NCBI GenBank assembly: GCA_013816245.1
Contig: JACDEU010000012.1
Span: 1 to 61,610 of the forward strand
Reading direction: 5' to 3'
DNA: 61,610 bases
DNA from: Actinomycetota bacterium
GTDB taxonomy: Bacteria; Actinomycetota; Thermoleophilia; Gaiellales; Gaiellaceae
A program made the translations under genes and the position numbers. Numbering within the stretch: the stretch's first letter is position 1; each line of letters opens with the position of its first letter. Positions 1 through 8,700 of this stretch are shown in pieces. Below the pieces are notes generated by a model. That model worked only from the letters and a program-made list of their open reading frames with translations, did not search any database and was not told the origin of the DNA.

Positions 1-2
1 AC

Positions 3-152
3 GCGCGGCTGCGTGCGGCCGAACAGCTCGCGCTCGAGGGCAGCCGCGCGGAGGCCGAGGAGCAGCTGCGGCCGGCGCTGGCGTTCTTTCGAGGCGTCGG
101 GGCGACGCGGTACGTGCGGGAGGGCGAGGCGCTGTTGGCGGCGTCCGCCTAG
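3..152 (+). CDS. C-terminal end of a cyclase/ATPase/TPR protein (partial, runs off the left edge)
   Basis: Reading frame 3 is open from the window edge to a TAG and encodes 49 residues ending RGVGATRYVREGEALLAASA. The neighbouring full-length gene ends RGVGATRYVREGEALLATSA after a matching EGRRAEAGEQLLPALEFY-like stretch, so this is the tail of a tandem paralogue. Only the terminal TPR-like part is visible; presence of a cyclase domain upstream is inferred from the copy. The stop lies 21 nt before the next start codon. Confidence 0.85.
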   Translation, partial: ARLRAAEQLALEGSRAEAEEQLRPALAFFRGVGATRYVREGEALLAASA

Positions 153-161
153 CGCAGGTCG

Positions 162-167
162 TACGCT
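162..167 (+). promoter_or_regulatory. -10 box TACGCT, leaderless-type promoter of the cyclase gene
   Basis: TACGCT fits TANNNT and is followed by a 6-nt spacer and the GTG start at 174. No Shine-Dalgarno is visible between them. It is one of the set described in the leaderless-transcription finding. Confidence 0.5.
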
Positions 168-173
168 TGGCAG

Positions 174-3100
174 GTGTCTGAGGCCCGCCGCGAACGCAAG
201 GTCGTCACCGTCCTGTTCGCCGACCTGGTCGGCTTCACCTCGCGTTCCGAGCAGCTCGACCCGGAGGACGTCGAGGCGATCCTTCGTCCCTACCACGAGC
301 GTCTGCGTTCCGAGCTCGAGCGCTGGGGCGGCACGGTGGAGAAGTTCATCGGCGACGCGGTGATGGCGCTCTTCGGTGCTCCTGTGACACGGGAGGACGA
401 TCCGGAGCGGGCGGTGCGCGCGGCGCTCGCGATTCGCGACTGGATCGCGGAGGAGGGAGAGCTGCAGGTGAGGATCGCGATCAATACGGGCGAGGCGCTC
501 GTGAATCTCGATGCGCGTCCCGAGTCGGGCGAGGGAATGGCGGCCGGCGATGTCGTCAATACCGCCGCGCGGTTGCAGTCCGCAGCGCCGGTGAACGGGA
601 TCCTGGTCGGCGAGACGACGTTCCGCGCGACTACCGAGACGATCGAATGCCGCGACCAGGCGCCGGTCGAGGCGAAGGGGAAGGAAGCGCCGATCCCGGT
701 GTGGGAGGTCGTTCAGGCCCGGGCGCGCTTCGGCGTCGACCTCGCACCGGCCGAGCAGACGCCGCTCGTCGGACGCGAGCGCGAGGTCGAGCAGGTGGTC
801 GGTGCGCTCGCGCGCGTGCGACAGCAGCGGGCGACCGAGCTGCTGACCATCGTCGGCGTTCCGGGTATCGGCAAGAGCCGGCTCGTCGGCGAGCTCTTCC
901 GGTCGATCGAGGAAGGAGGAGAGCTGACGTACTGGCGGCAGGGACGATCGCTGCCGTACGGCCAGGGCGTGAGCTACTGGGCGCTCGCGGAAATGGTGAA
1001 GGCGCAGGCCGGCATCCTCGAGACCGATAGCGACGACGAGGCCGGCGCAAAGCTCGAGCAAACGGTCGCCCAGCTGATCGACGAGGACGCAGAGTGGGTG
1101 CTATCGCGCCTGCGTCCGCTGGTCGGCCAGACGAGCGCCACGCCGGGCGCGCAGGAGGAGACGTTTGCCGCCTGGGGGCGCTTCCTCGAGGCGCTTGCGG
1201 AGCACCGCCCGCTCGTCCTGGTGTTCGAGGACATCCAGTGGGCCGACGACGGGTTGCTCGACTTCATCGGGCATCTTGCGGACTGGGTGCGCGACGTGCC
1301 GTTGCTGATCGTCTGCACAGCGCGGCTCGAGTTGCTCGAACGGCGCCCGGCGTGGGGTGGCGGGAAGGTGAACGCGGCGACGGTGGCTTTGGCACCGCTC
1401 TCTGACGAGCAGACGGCGAAGCTGATGTCCGCGCTCGGCGCAGAGACCGAGGGCGGCCTGCTCGAGCGCTGCGGCGGCAATCCGCTCTACGCCGAGCAGT
1501 TCGCGCGCATGCTCGGGGAGCGCGGTGAGGCCGACGGCGCACTCCCCGAGACGGTGCAAGGGATCATCGCTGCGCGGCTGGACTCACTGACACCGCAGGA
1601 GAAGACGCTGCTGCAGGACGCCGCCGTGATCGGAAAGGTGTTCTGGCTCGGCGCGCTTGGCGCGACGGAGCAGCAATTGCACGTTCTGCGTCAGAAGGAG
1701 TTCGTGCAGCGTGCGCGACGGGGCTCCGTTGAGGGCGAGGTCGAGTACTCGTTCAAGCATGTGCTCGTGCGGGATGTCGCGTACGGACAGATTCCACGCG
1801 CCGATCGCTCGCGGAAGCATCTGCGCGCGGCGGATTGGATCGAGTCGCTCGGTCGTCCCGAGGACCATGCCGAGATGGTCGCCTACCACTACGTGAACGC
1901 GCTGGAGCTGGCACGGGCGGCAGGACAGGACGACGAGGCGCTCGCGGAGCGGACGGTACGGGCTCTGCGCGAAGCCGGCGAGCGGGCGCTGACGCTGAAC
2001 GCGCTCGCGCAGGCGGCGAGCTACTACCGGCAGGCGCTCGCGCTGAGCCCCGAAGACGCAGAGCTCTTGTTGCAGTACGGGCGCGTGCTCTATCTGCAAG
2101 ACGCGCAGGGTGAGGCCGAGCTGGCGCAGGCGCGCACCGGGCTCCTCGCCGCGGACAAACGTGAGACCGCCGCGGACGCGACATTGATGCTGGCCGATAT
2201 CGCGTGGCAGCAGGGGCGGCGTGACGACATGGAGGCGTACCTCGACGAGGCGCGTTCGCTCGTCGCCGATCTGCCGGCGTCCCGCGCACAGGCGGCTGTC
2301 CTGAACGAAGTCGCGCGCTACGAGATGCTCGCGGGACGGATCGACTCCGCTCTCGAGCGTGGCCTGGAAGCGCTCGCGCTGGCAAAAGAGCTCGGGCTCG
2401 ACGACCTTTGCGCACGAGCGCTGAACACAGTCGGCGTGTCGCGGGGCGATATGGGCGACTCGGCCGCATTCGCGGATATGGAAGCGACCATCGAGCTCGC
2501 GACCCGGCTCAACCTAGTGTCGGAGCTCCTGCGCGCCTGGAACAACCTCACTGCGGTGCACATCCTGCACGGAAACCTGGAGAAGACACGCGCAGGCGAG
2601 GCGGAGACGATTCGCCTGGCGCGGCATTACGGCCAGTACGGGTTCGTGCGTTTCATCGAAGGAGGAGCGGCGTTCGCCAATCGCTATCACGCCGGGGAAT
2701 GGGACGACTCGTATGCGCGTGCTGACAAGACGATCACGGACATCGAGCAGGGGGTCCGCGTCTATCAGGCGGGTGCGGCGTACGGGTTCCGCGGTCTGAT
2801 GCGCCTGGCCCGCGGAGACGACCAGGGCGCCGAGTCGGACGCCGAGCTGTCGATCGAGCACGTGCGTCCACTACGAGACGCCCAGGCGCTGAATCCGGAC
2901 CTCGCCATGGCGGCGTTCCTGTTCAGCTCCGTCGGCAACACCCAGCGCGCAGGCGAGACGGTCACAGAGGCGCTCGAGAGCATGCGCCCGCTACGACACC
3001 TCGGCTTCGCCGTGATGGAGGCACCCCTGCTCATGTGGGCAGCGCTGGACCTCGGCCGCGAGGCCGAGCTCGTCGAGGTGCTCGAGCGCGAGGAGTTCAA

Positions 3101-3350
3101 GTCGCCGTGGCTGCGCGCGTCCCTCGCGGTCGCGGCGCGGGACTTCCGTGAAGCCGCGGATATCTGCGGGGCCATGGGGACAAGGCCGCTCGAAGCGTTC
3201 TCCCGGTTGCGCGCTGCGGGGGCGCTTGCTGCTGAGGGACGCCGGGCCGAGGCCGGGGAGCAGCTGCTGCCAGCGCTGGAGTTCTATCGCGGCGTTGGGG
3301 CGACGCGGTACGTGCGCGAGGGCGAGGCTCTGCTTGCCACGTCGGCCTAA
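174..3350 (+). CDS. Class III adenylate/guanylate cyclase - AAA ATPase - TPR regulatory protein
   Basis: The 1058-residue protein has three parts. Residues about 8-180 are a class III nucleotide cyclase domain: metal-binding Asp in FADLVGFT and in GDAVMALFG, Lys in EKFIGD, and the substrate/transition-state motif GDVVNTAARL, so catalytic residues look complete. Residues about 205-560 are a signal-transduction ATPase module with Walker A GVPGIGKSR near residue 228 and a Walker B-like LVLVFEDIQWADD. The remainder is TPR-like helical repeats. Such proteins are cytosolic and are thought to couple ligand or partner sensing to cyclic nucleotide production; the signal here is unknown. GTG start at 174 is supported by TACGCT six nt upstream. 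It follows a near-identical paralogue tail, so it is the survivor or second copy of a tandem duplication. Confidence 0.88.
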   Translation: MSEARRERKVVTVLFADLVGFTSRSEQLDPEDVEAILRPYHERLRSELERWGGTVEKFIGDAVMALFGAPVTREDDPERAVRAALAIRDWIAEEGELQVRIAINTGEALVNLDARPESGEGMAAGDVVNTAARLQSAAPVNGILVGETTFRATTETIECRDQAPVEAKGKEAPIPVWEVVQARARFGVDLAPAEQTPLVGREREVEQVVGALARVRQQRATELLTIVGVPGIGKSRLVGELFRSIEEGGELTYWRQGRSLPYGQGVSYWALAEMVKAQAGILETDSDDEAGAKLEQTVAQLIDEDAEWVLSRLRPLVGQTSATPGAQEETFAAWGRFLEALAEHRPLVLVFEDIQWADDGLLDFIGHLADWVRDVPLLIVCTARLELLERRPAWGGGKVNAATVALAPLSDEQTAKLMSALGAETEGGLLERCGGNPLYAEQFARMLGERGEADGALPETVQGIIAARLDSLTPQEKTLLQDAAVIGKVFWLGALGATEQQLHVLRQKEFVQRARRGSVEGEVEYSFKHVLVRDVAYGQIPRADRSRKHLRAADWIESLGRPEDHAEMVAYHYVNALELARAAGQDDEALAERTVRALREAGERALTLNALAQAASYYRQALALSPEDAELLLQYGRVLYLQDAQGEAELAQARTGLLAADKRETAADATLMLADIAWQQGRRDDMEAYLDEARSLVADLPASRAQAAVLNEVARYEMLAGRIDSALERGLEALALAKELGLDDLCARALNTVGVSRGDMGDSAAFADMEATIELATRLNLVSELLRAWNNLTAVHILHGNLEKTRAGEAETIRLARHYGQYGFVRFIEGGAAFANRYHAGEWDDSYARADKTITDIEQGVRVYQAGAAYGFRGLMRLARGDDQGAESDAELSIEHVRPLRDAQALNPDLAMAAFLFSSVGNTQRAGETVTEALESMRPLRHLGFAVMEAPLLMWAALDLGREAELVEVLEREEFKSPWLRASLAVAARDFREAADICGAMGTRPLEAFSRLRAAGALAAEGRRAEAGEQLLPALEFYRGVGATRYVREGEALLATSA

Positions 3351-3358
3351 GTAGCGGG

Positions 3359-3565
3359 TTGGGGGCCCCACTCTGTCCGGAGAGCATCGACTTCGAACGG
3401 GAGGTGGTGGATGACGCACTGGCCTCCCTGCCCAGCGAGATTCGTGTTCTTCTGATCCCCGTGGGTCGTATGCCAATCGACGAGACGCGGTTACGAAAGC
3501 TTGGCGTTGAACAAACAATTCACGAGTTGGTTCTGCGGCTCTCCGTCGTTGACGCGTCAATGTGA
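3359..3565 (+). CDS. Hypothetical 68-residue ORF in a gene-debris region
   Basis: A TTG-initiated frame nine nt after the cyclase stop encodes a protein-like sequence (SIDFEREVVDDAL near the start, ELVLRLSVVDASM at the end). It has noticeably lower GC in its second half than the neighbouring genes. I recognise no family. No Shine-Dalgarno or -10 box supports the start, and it sits beside other gene fragments, so it may be a remnant or chance ORF. Confidence 0.25.
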   Translation: MGAPLCPESIDFEREVVDDALASLPSEIRVLLIPVGRMPIDETRLRKLGVEQTIHELVLRLSVVDASM

Positions 3566-3568
3566 CCG

Positions 3569-3736
3569 CTAGACGGACGGTTCCGGCGACTCGAACTCCA
3601 GCCGCGTGGCGAGTAGCGCCATCTTGAAGAGATCCCAGATCGCCTCATAGACCTTGCTGTAGGTCCACGACCATTTCAGTTCAACGGCGAGGGCAAGTGC
3701 ATCAGAGCTCGGACTCATCGAGGCAACGGGGCTCAT
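3569..3736 (-). CDS. Small hypothetical ORF (55 residues), probable remnant
   Basis: A minus-strand frame begins at ATG 3736 (alternative ATG 3718) and ends at TAG 3569. It encodes a segment ALALAVELKWSWTYSKVY followed by AIWDLFKMALLATRLEFE, which reads as an amphipathic helical protein. Composition is protein-like rather than the Arg/Ser-rich pattern of shadow frames in this genome. It overlaps the plus-strand HEPN-like fragment by only a few codons. No family recognised; it could be the tail of a lost gene. Confidence 0.35.
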   Translation of the reverse strand: MSPVASMSPSSDALALAVELKWSWTYSKVYEAIWDLFKMALLATRLEFESPEPSV

Positions 3737-3932
3737 CTCTGCGCTGTCGTCGCGGTGCCGGAGTCCCTATGGCGAGAGCGGTGATGCATTTCTCAAGTAC
3801 CTTCGCGAGGAGGTTAAAGGGTTGCGGAACACGCTCGCCCACGATGGCGGCGGGTTGGCTGACGAATGGAAGATGTTGCAGTTGGATCGCACGACTCTTC
3901 ACATCGCTGAGGACCTCTCCTCGGCGGTCTAA
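3735..3932 (+). pseudogene. HEPN-like domain C-terminal fragment, no start codon
   Basis: An open frame ending at TAA 3930-3932 encodes DAFLKYLREEVKGLRNTLAH followed by DGGGLADEWKMLQLDRTTLH. The R-N-x3-H pattern (RNTLAH) is the R-X4-6-H active-site motif of HEPN RNase domains found in toxins and abortive-infection proteins. There is no in-frame ATG, GTG or TTG before it, and stops lie upstream at 3648 and 3660, so the N-terminal half is missing. Family assignment rests on one short motif and is tentative. Confidence 0.35.
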
Positions 3933-3934
3933 AA

Positions 3935-4180
3935 CTTCGCGCGGACACCTCGCCGAGGAGCGTGGGCATCTTTCTGTATGTCGAGGACGTCGGTGAGGTC
4001 CAGCAGGCGATCGACGGCGGCGCGCGGTGACGATGCCGGTCGAGGACCATTTCTGGGGCGACCGCTACGGCAAGGTCGCCGATCCGTTCGGGCACGAGTG
4101 GCAGATCGCCACGCACAAGGTGGATCTCACGCCCGAGGAGATCACGGAGCGCGGCAAGAAGGCGATGGCCGCGATGAGCT
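3935..4180 (+). pseudogene. VOC/PhnB-like (glyoxalase fold) protein, truncated and frameshifted
   Basis: The frame GIFLYVEDVGEVQQAIDGGA stops at TGA 4028, but the +2 frame continues exactly where the family would: VTMPVEDHFWGDRYGKVADP, then FGHEWQIATHKVDLTPEEIT. Adding a single G to the GG at 4026-4027 restores one frame. The N-terminal half of the VOC domain is absent and the usual terminal stop is lost, the frame running on into the antisense of the next gene. It is a degraded gene, or a truncated gene plus a homopolymer sequencing error. Confidence 0.7.
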
Positions 4181-4227
4181 GGAGCCGGCTGAGGGCCGTC
4201 GGCGTCCCGCCCACGGCCCCCGCCGTG

Positions 4228-4857
4228 CTAGCCCGCGGCTTGCGCGACGACGCGGGCCGCGTCGTCGCGACTGAGCACGTCGGTGTTGACGACGAGGTCG
4301 TACTGCGTCGGAACCTCTGTGCGGACGCCGTAGAAGCGCTGGAGATAATCGGCGCGCTCGGCATCCCCTTCCCGGATCGCACGCTGCGCTTCCGCCTCGT
4401 CGATTCCTCGTTGCGCGGCGATCCGCTGCACTCTCGTTTTCGCCGACGCGGTCACGAGCACCCGGAGCAGGTCATCTTTTCCCGCGAGTGCAAAGGACGC
4501 GGCATGGGCGCCGATGACGACGGATCCGGTGTCGGCCGCAGCCTCGATCGCGTCACGGATGAAGGCGCGCAACTCGTCGCTCCGTGGTGGCTGCGCTTCG
4601 ACAGGGGTGGGTGGAGCTCCTCCCATGGCCATCGCAGCTGTGCCGGCTTCGCCCAACTCATCCAGCACGCGCCGGATCAGAGACTTCCGATGTTCGACGT
4701 CGGCCACCGCCGCTGGGCCGACACCGGCTCTGCGCGCCGCGTCCGAGACGATGTCCTCGCCGATGTACGGAAGCTCGAGCCGACGCGCGACGAGCCGCGC
4801 AACCTCGTCGCCGCCGGCGCCGTCCGAGCCAGAGACACAGATGACGGTTCGGGGCAT
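4228..4857 (-). CDS. Cytidylate kinase-like family protein
   Basis: From ATG 4857 the product is 209 residues starting MPRTVICVSGSDGAGGDEVA, a P-loop-like SGSDGAGG instead of a canonical GxxxxGK[ST]. It is followed by LPYIGEDIV, a mid-domain VVIGAHAASF (similar to the G-R-G/A-x2 segment of these kinases) and a C-terminal DLVVNTDVLS. This fits the cytidylate kinase-like family (PF13189), distinct from the true cmk at 29356. Substrate is unknown. The ATG is preceded by TAACGT with a 7-nt spacer; the longer frame upstream is Arg-rich and unlikely to be translated. Confidence 0.75.
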   Translation of the reverse strand: MPRTVICVSGSDGAGGDEVARLVARRLELPYIGEDIVSDAARRAGVGPAAVADVEHRKSLIRRVLDELGEAGTAAMAMGGAPPTPVEAQPPRSDELRAFIRDAIEAAADTGSVVIGAHAASFALAGKDDLLRVLVTASAKTRVQRIAAQRGIDEAEAQRAIREGDAERADYLQRFYGVRTEVPTQYDLVVNTDVLSRDDAARVVAQAAG

Positions 4858-4864
4858 GCAGCCG

Positions 4865-4870
4865 ACGTTA
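4865..4870 (-). promoter_or_regulatory. -10 box TAACGT for the cytidylate kinase-like gene
   Basis: On the minus strand TAACGT is followed by seven nt and ATG 4857. No Shine-Dalgarno is present. Same arrangement as at other unit starts in the window. Confidence 0.45.
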
Positions 4871-5033
4871 CGCCGTCCTCCTGGGGTGGTCAACCGCCCT
4901 GGTAGTCCGAACTCAGTCGCGGCGCGTCTGGCGTCGCCGTCGTCGCGGCGGTGATTGCCGCTCGCCACGAGTTACTTCGCGAACCATCTTTCGTCGAAGC
5001 GCTCCCATCATTCTTCCGCCCGAGGGCTGGCCG

Positions 5034-5441
5034 TCATTCCAGGCTGCCGCGTCGCGCCAGCCATTCCATCGGCTGGCCGGTGACGCGCGCGATCGCGTCG
5101 AAGTGGCGGTCGTAGTGGAGGAGCACGGCATCGTTCGCTTCGGCGACCGCGGCGATGAGCAGGTCGATGGCCGTCGGACCACGGTGCTGGCTCTTGACCG
5201 CGAGCGCGGCCTGCGTGCTGAGTGCCAGCCGTTCGACGTGTCGGTCGATCGGAAGCTTCGGCAGCCGACCGAGGTCGTACGCCAGACGCTCGTACTCGGA
5301 TGGTCGCCTCGCCGAGTAGAGGAGTTCGAGCACGACGGGTGTGCAGACGGCGACGCTGCCCGCTTCAAGGACCCGGCTCCATCGCTCGGAAGCTCGGGCG
5401 CTTCGGTGCCAAGCGCTCGTGTCAGCGAGAACGAGGCGCAA
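5034..5441 (-). CDS. vapC: VapC-type PIN-domain ribonuclease toxin
   Basis: The product starts LRLVLADTSAWHRSAR, a normal VapC N-terminus, and has the four acidic PIN residues: Asp in ADTSAW, Glu in VVLELLYSA, Asp in TAIDLLIAA and Asp in LHYDRHFDAIA. PIN toxins cleave RNA with Mg2+. TTG at 5441 gives the family's usual length (135 residues) and a 20-nt overlap with vapB; an ATG at 5498 would add 19 non-family residues encoded inside vapB. It is cotranscribed with the antitoxin just upstream. Confidence 0.85.
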   Translation of the reverse strand: MRLVLADTSAWHRSARASERWSRVLEAGSVAVCTPVVLELLYSARRPSEYERLAYDLGRLPKLPIDRHVERLALSTQAALAVKSQHRGPTAIDLLIAAVAEANDAVLLHYDRHFDAIARVTGQPMEWLARRGSLE

Positions 5442-5670
5442 CGCGTGGTTCGCGAAGTCGACGGATCTCCGCAAGCGACGGCCCGATCCCGTCATCACGA
5501 CGGATCCGCTCGAGCAATCGACGACGTGCGGCGAGCGCGATCACTTCGTCGAGCGCAGCATCGACGGTCTCGGCGAGCGTTTTGGTGCCGAGGATCTCGC
5601 GTGCCTCATCAACCTTCTCGCGGTCGATGACGAGAGAAGTCTTGTCCTTTTTGGATATCTGTTTGGCCAT
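5422..5670 (-). CDS. vapB: VapB-type antitoxin
   Basis: The 82-residue protein (MAKQISKKDKTSLVIDREKV start, then AREILGTKTLAETVDAALDE) has the short beta strand plus two helices of a ribbon-helix-helix DNA-binding domain. This is followed by a flexible Arg-rich tail that would bind the toxin. It precedes and overlaps vapC, the standard antitoxin-first order. TAGGAT lies nine nt upstream of its ATG, and an inverted repeat straddles the start, consistent with autorepression by the VapBC complex. Confidence 0.85.
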   Translation of the reverse strand: MAKQISKKDKTSLVIDREKVDEAREILGTKTLAETVDAALDEVIALAARRRLLERIRRDDGIGPSLAEIRRLREPRVAPRSR

Positions 5671-5683
5671 CCCGTAGATATCC
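5653..5683. promoter_or_regulatory. Candidate VapBC operator (inverted repeat over the vapB start)
   Basis: GGATATCT and AGATATCC form perfect 8-bp inverted arms separated by 15 nt. The arms flank the vapB ATG (5668-5670), and the distal arm overlaps the minus-strand -10 box TAGGAT (5680-5685). VapB-type RHH proteins usually repress their own promoter through such sites. Confidence 0.55.
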
Positions 5684-5718
5684 TAACCGGCGCCAGAGGG
5701 GGCGTCCAGTGCCGCTTC

Positions 5719-5724
5719 TAGACT
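5719..5724 (+). promoter_or_regulatory. -10 box TAGACT upstream of dnaE
   Basis: TAGACT is followed by 11 nt and GTG 5736, the start that fits the DnaE family. Transcription from about 5730 would give an almost leaderless mRNA. A start at GTG 5709 would place this box inside the coding sequence. Confidence 0.4.
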
Positions 5725-5735
5725 GTGCCTTCCCC

Positions 5736-8700
5736 GTGCCCGAAACGCCCTTCGTTCACCTTCACGTCCACTCCGAGTACTCGATCCTCGATGGGGCCTG
5801 TCGCATTCCCGCGCTCGCGGATAAGGCCGCTGAGTTCGAGATGCCCGCCGTCGGGCTCACCGATCACGGCTCCATGGCCGGGGCGGTTGAGCTCTACCGG
5901 GAGGCCGGAAAGGCTGGAGTCAAGCCGATTATCGGCTGCGAGGTCTACGTCGCCGACGACCGCCGCGCCCAGACCAAGGGGAACGCGCACCTCACGCTGC
6001 TCGCGGCCGACAACACCGGCTACGGAAACCTGATCAAGCTCGCCTCCGCGGGCTTTCTAGAGGGTTACTACTACAAGCCGCGCGTCGACTGGGAGCTGCT
6101 CTCCACGCACGCCCCGGGGCTGATCGCGCTTTCCGGCTGCCTCTCCGGGCGCGTCTGCAAGGCGCTCGAGGAAGCACGCCCCGCTGACGCGGCCGGCGAC
6201 CTCGACAAGCTCGTCCAGATCTTCGGGCGCGACAACACCTACGTCGAGATCCAGAACGCCGGGCTCGAGCCGCAGCAGCGAATCAATCCGCTCCTCGCCA
6301 AGCTCGCCGAGGGCACGGGAATCCCGCTCGTTGCGACGGGCGACGTCCACTACCTGAAGCACGAGGACGCGCGCGCGCACGAGGCGCTCCTCTGCATCCA
6401 GTCCGGCGACTCGCTGAAGAATCCGCAGCGCTGGAAGTTCGACACCGACCAGTTCTTCTTCAAGTCGCCGGAGCAGATGGCGCTCGACTTCCCCGGCCAC
6501 GACGCTGCGCTTCGCCGCACGCTCGAGGTTGCCGAGCGCTGCAACGTCACGCTCGACCTCGGCCGGATCCTGCTGCCGAAGTTCCCGACGCCAGAAGGCC
6601 GCGATGCCTTCGACTACCTCGTCGAGCTCACCGAGAAAGGCCTGCAAAAGCGCTACGACAAGACGACCGACGAGCTCAACGACCGGCTCAAGTTCGAGCT
6701 CAAGACGATCCGGGAGATGGGCTTCGCCGATTACTTCCTGATCGTCTGGGACTTCATCGCGTTCGCGAAACGGAACGGCATCCAGGTCGGGCCTGGGCGC
6801 GGTTCCGCCGCCGGGTCGCTCGTCGCCTACTGCCTCGAGATCACCGACATCGACCCGATGAAGTACGACCTGCTCTTCGAGCGCTTTCTGAACCCGGGCC
6901 GCAAGTCGATGCCGGACATGGACATCGACTTCGCCGTCGAGGGACGCGACCGCGTCATCAACTATGTCGCCGAGAAGTACGGGCGCGACCGCGTCGCGCA
7001 GATCATCACCTTCTCGACGATGGCCGCGCGCGCTGCGGTGCGCGACGCCGGACGCGTGCTCGAGGTTCCCTACGGCGTCGTCGACAAGATCGCCAAGTCG
7101 ATCCCCGAAGGGCCTGGGCAGACGCTCGACGCCTGCCTCAAGCCGGGGCAGGAGCTGAAAGCGCAGTACGACGCGGATCCGGTCGCTCGCGAGGTCGTCG
7201 ACCTTGCCCGACCGCTCGAAGGGCTCGTGCGCGCGGACTCGATCCACGCCGCCGGCGTCGTGATCGGCGACCGGCCGCTGACCGAATTCGTGCCGCTGCA
7301 GCAGAAGGGGCCCGACCAGGAGGTCGTGACGCAGTTCGCGATGGGCGACGTCGAGGCGCTCGGCCTTTTGAAGATGGACTTCCTGGGGCTGCGCAACCTC
7401 GACGTCCTCGACAAGGCAAAGAAGCTGATCGGCAACGGGCTCGACTACGGGAAGTTGCCGCTCGACGACAAGAAGGTCTACGCCATGCTCGCGAAGGGCG
7501 AGGCGACGGGCGTCTTCCAGTTCGAGTCGTCAGGCATGCGCGAGGCGCTCCGCTCGGTGAAGCCGACGGTGTTCGAGGATCTGATTGCGCTCGTCGCGCT
7601 GTACCGCCCAGGGCCGATGCAGTACATCCCGTCTTACGCGAAGCGCAAGAATGGCCAGGAGCCCGTTTCGTTCATCGACCCGCGGCTCAAGCCGATCACC
7701 GGCATGACGTACGGGATCGCGATCTATCAGGAGCAGTACATGGAGATCGCGAAGCAGCTCGCCGGCTTCACGCCCGCGGAAGCGGACGACCTGCGGAAGG
7801 CGATCGGCAAGAAGATCCACAAGCTGATGGCGTCCCTCAAGGAGAAGTTCCTCGAGGGCTGCGCCCAGAACGGCGTCGCCGCCGGCGTCGCGCAGCAGCT
7901 TTGGAAGGACACCGAGGCTTCGCAGGACTACTCCTTCAACAAGTCGCACGCCGCCTGCTACGCGCTGATCGCCTACCGCACCGCGTACATGCGCGCGCAC
8001 CACCCGCGCGAGTACATGGCGTCGCTGATCTCCTCCGTGATGAGCACGAAGGACCGTGTGCCGGTCTACGTCAACGCCTGCGACGAGATGGGGATCGAGG
8101 TGCTGCCGCCCGACGTCAACGAGTCGCAGCTCGACTTCGCCGTCGTCGAGGGGAAGATCCGCTTCGGGCTCAGCGCCGTGAAGAACGTCGGCGAGCCGGC
8201 GGCGCGCGCGATCATCCGCGGGCGCGAGGAGGGCGGGCCGTTCACGTCGATCTGGGAGTTCTGCGAGCGGGTCGACCCGCAGGCGTCGAACAAGCGGGCT
8301 TTGGAGTCTTTGGTGAAGTGCGGCGCGCTCGATTCGACCGGGGCGACGCGCCGCGGGATGCTCGAGGCGCTCGAAGCGGCGCTGTCGCACGGCGCGCGGG
8401 CGCAGACCGATCGCCTCCTTGGGCAGAGCTCGCTCTTCGGCGAGGAGGAGAAGCTCGAGAACGTGCCGATCTCGGGCGACGAGTTCGAGAAGTCGGAGCT
8501 GCTGCGGCTCGAGAAGGAAGTCCTGGGCCTCTACGTCTCGGAGCATCCGCTGCACGCGATCCGCGACCAGCTGCGGCGGAAGACCGACTGCGCACTGGCC
8601 GACGTCGAGCGGCGCCGCGACGGCGAGACGGTGACCGTCGGCGGGATCGTCTCCGCGCTCAAGCACCTGACGACGAAGAAGGGCGAGCCGATGGTGTTCA

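Noticed and set aside
4913..5011. 32-codon Arg-rich ORF (MMGALRRKMVREVTRG) between vapC and the kinase-like gene
   Set aside because: Too short and too Arg-biased to separate from chance; no promoter box; not supported as a gene.
6057..7247. 396-codon minus-strand frame inside dnaE
   Set aside because: Antisense to the DnaE polymerase core; composition is that of a shadow frame.
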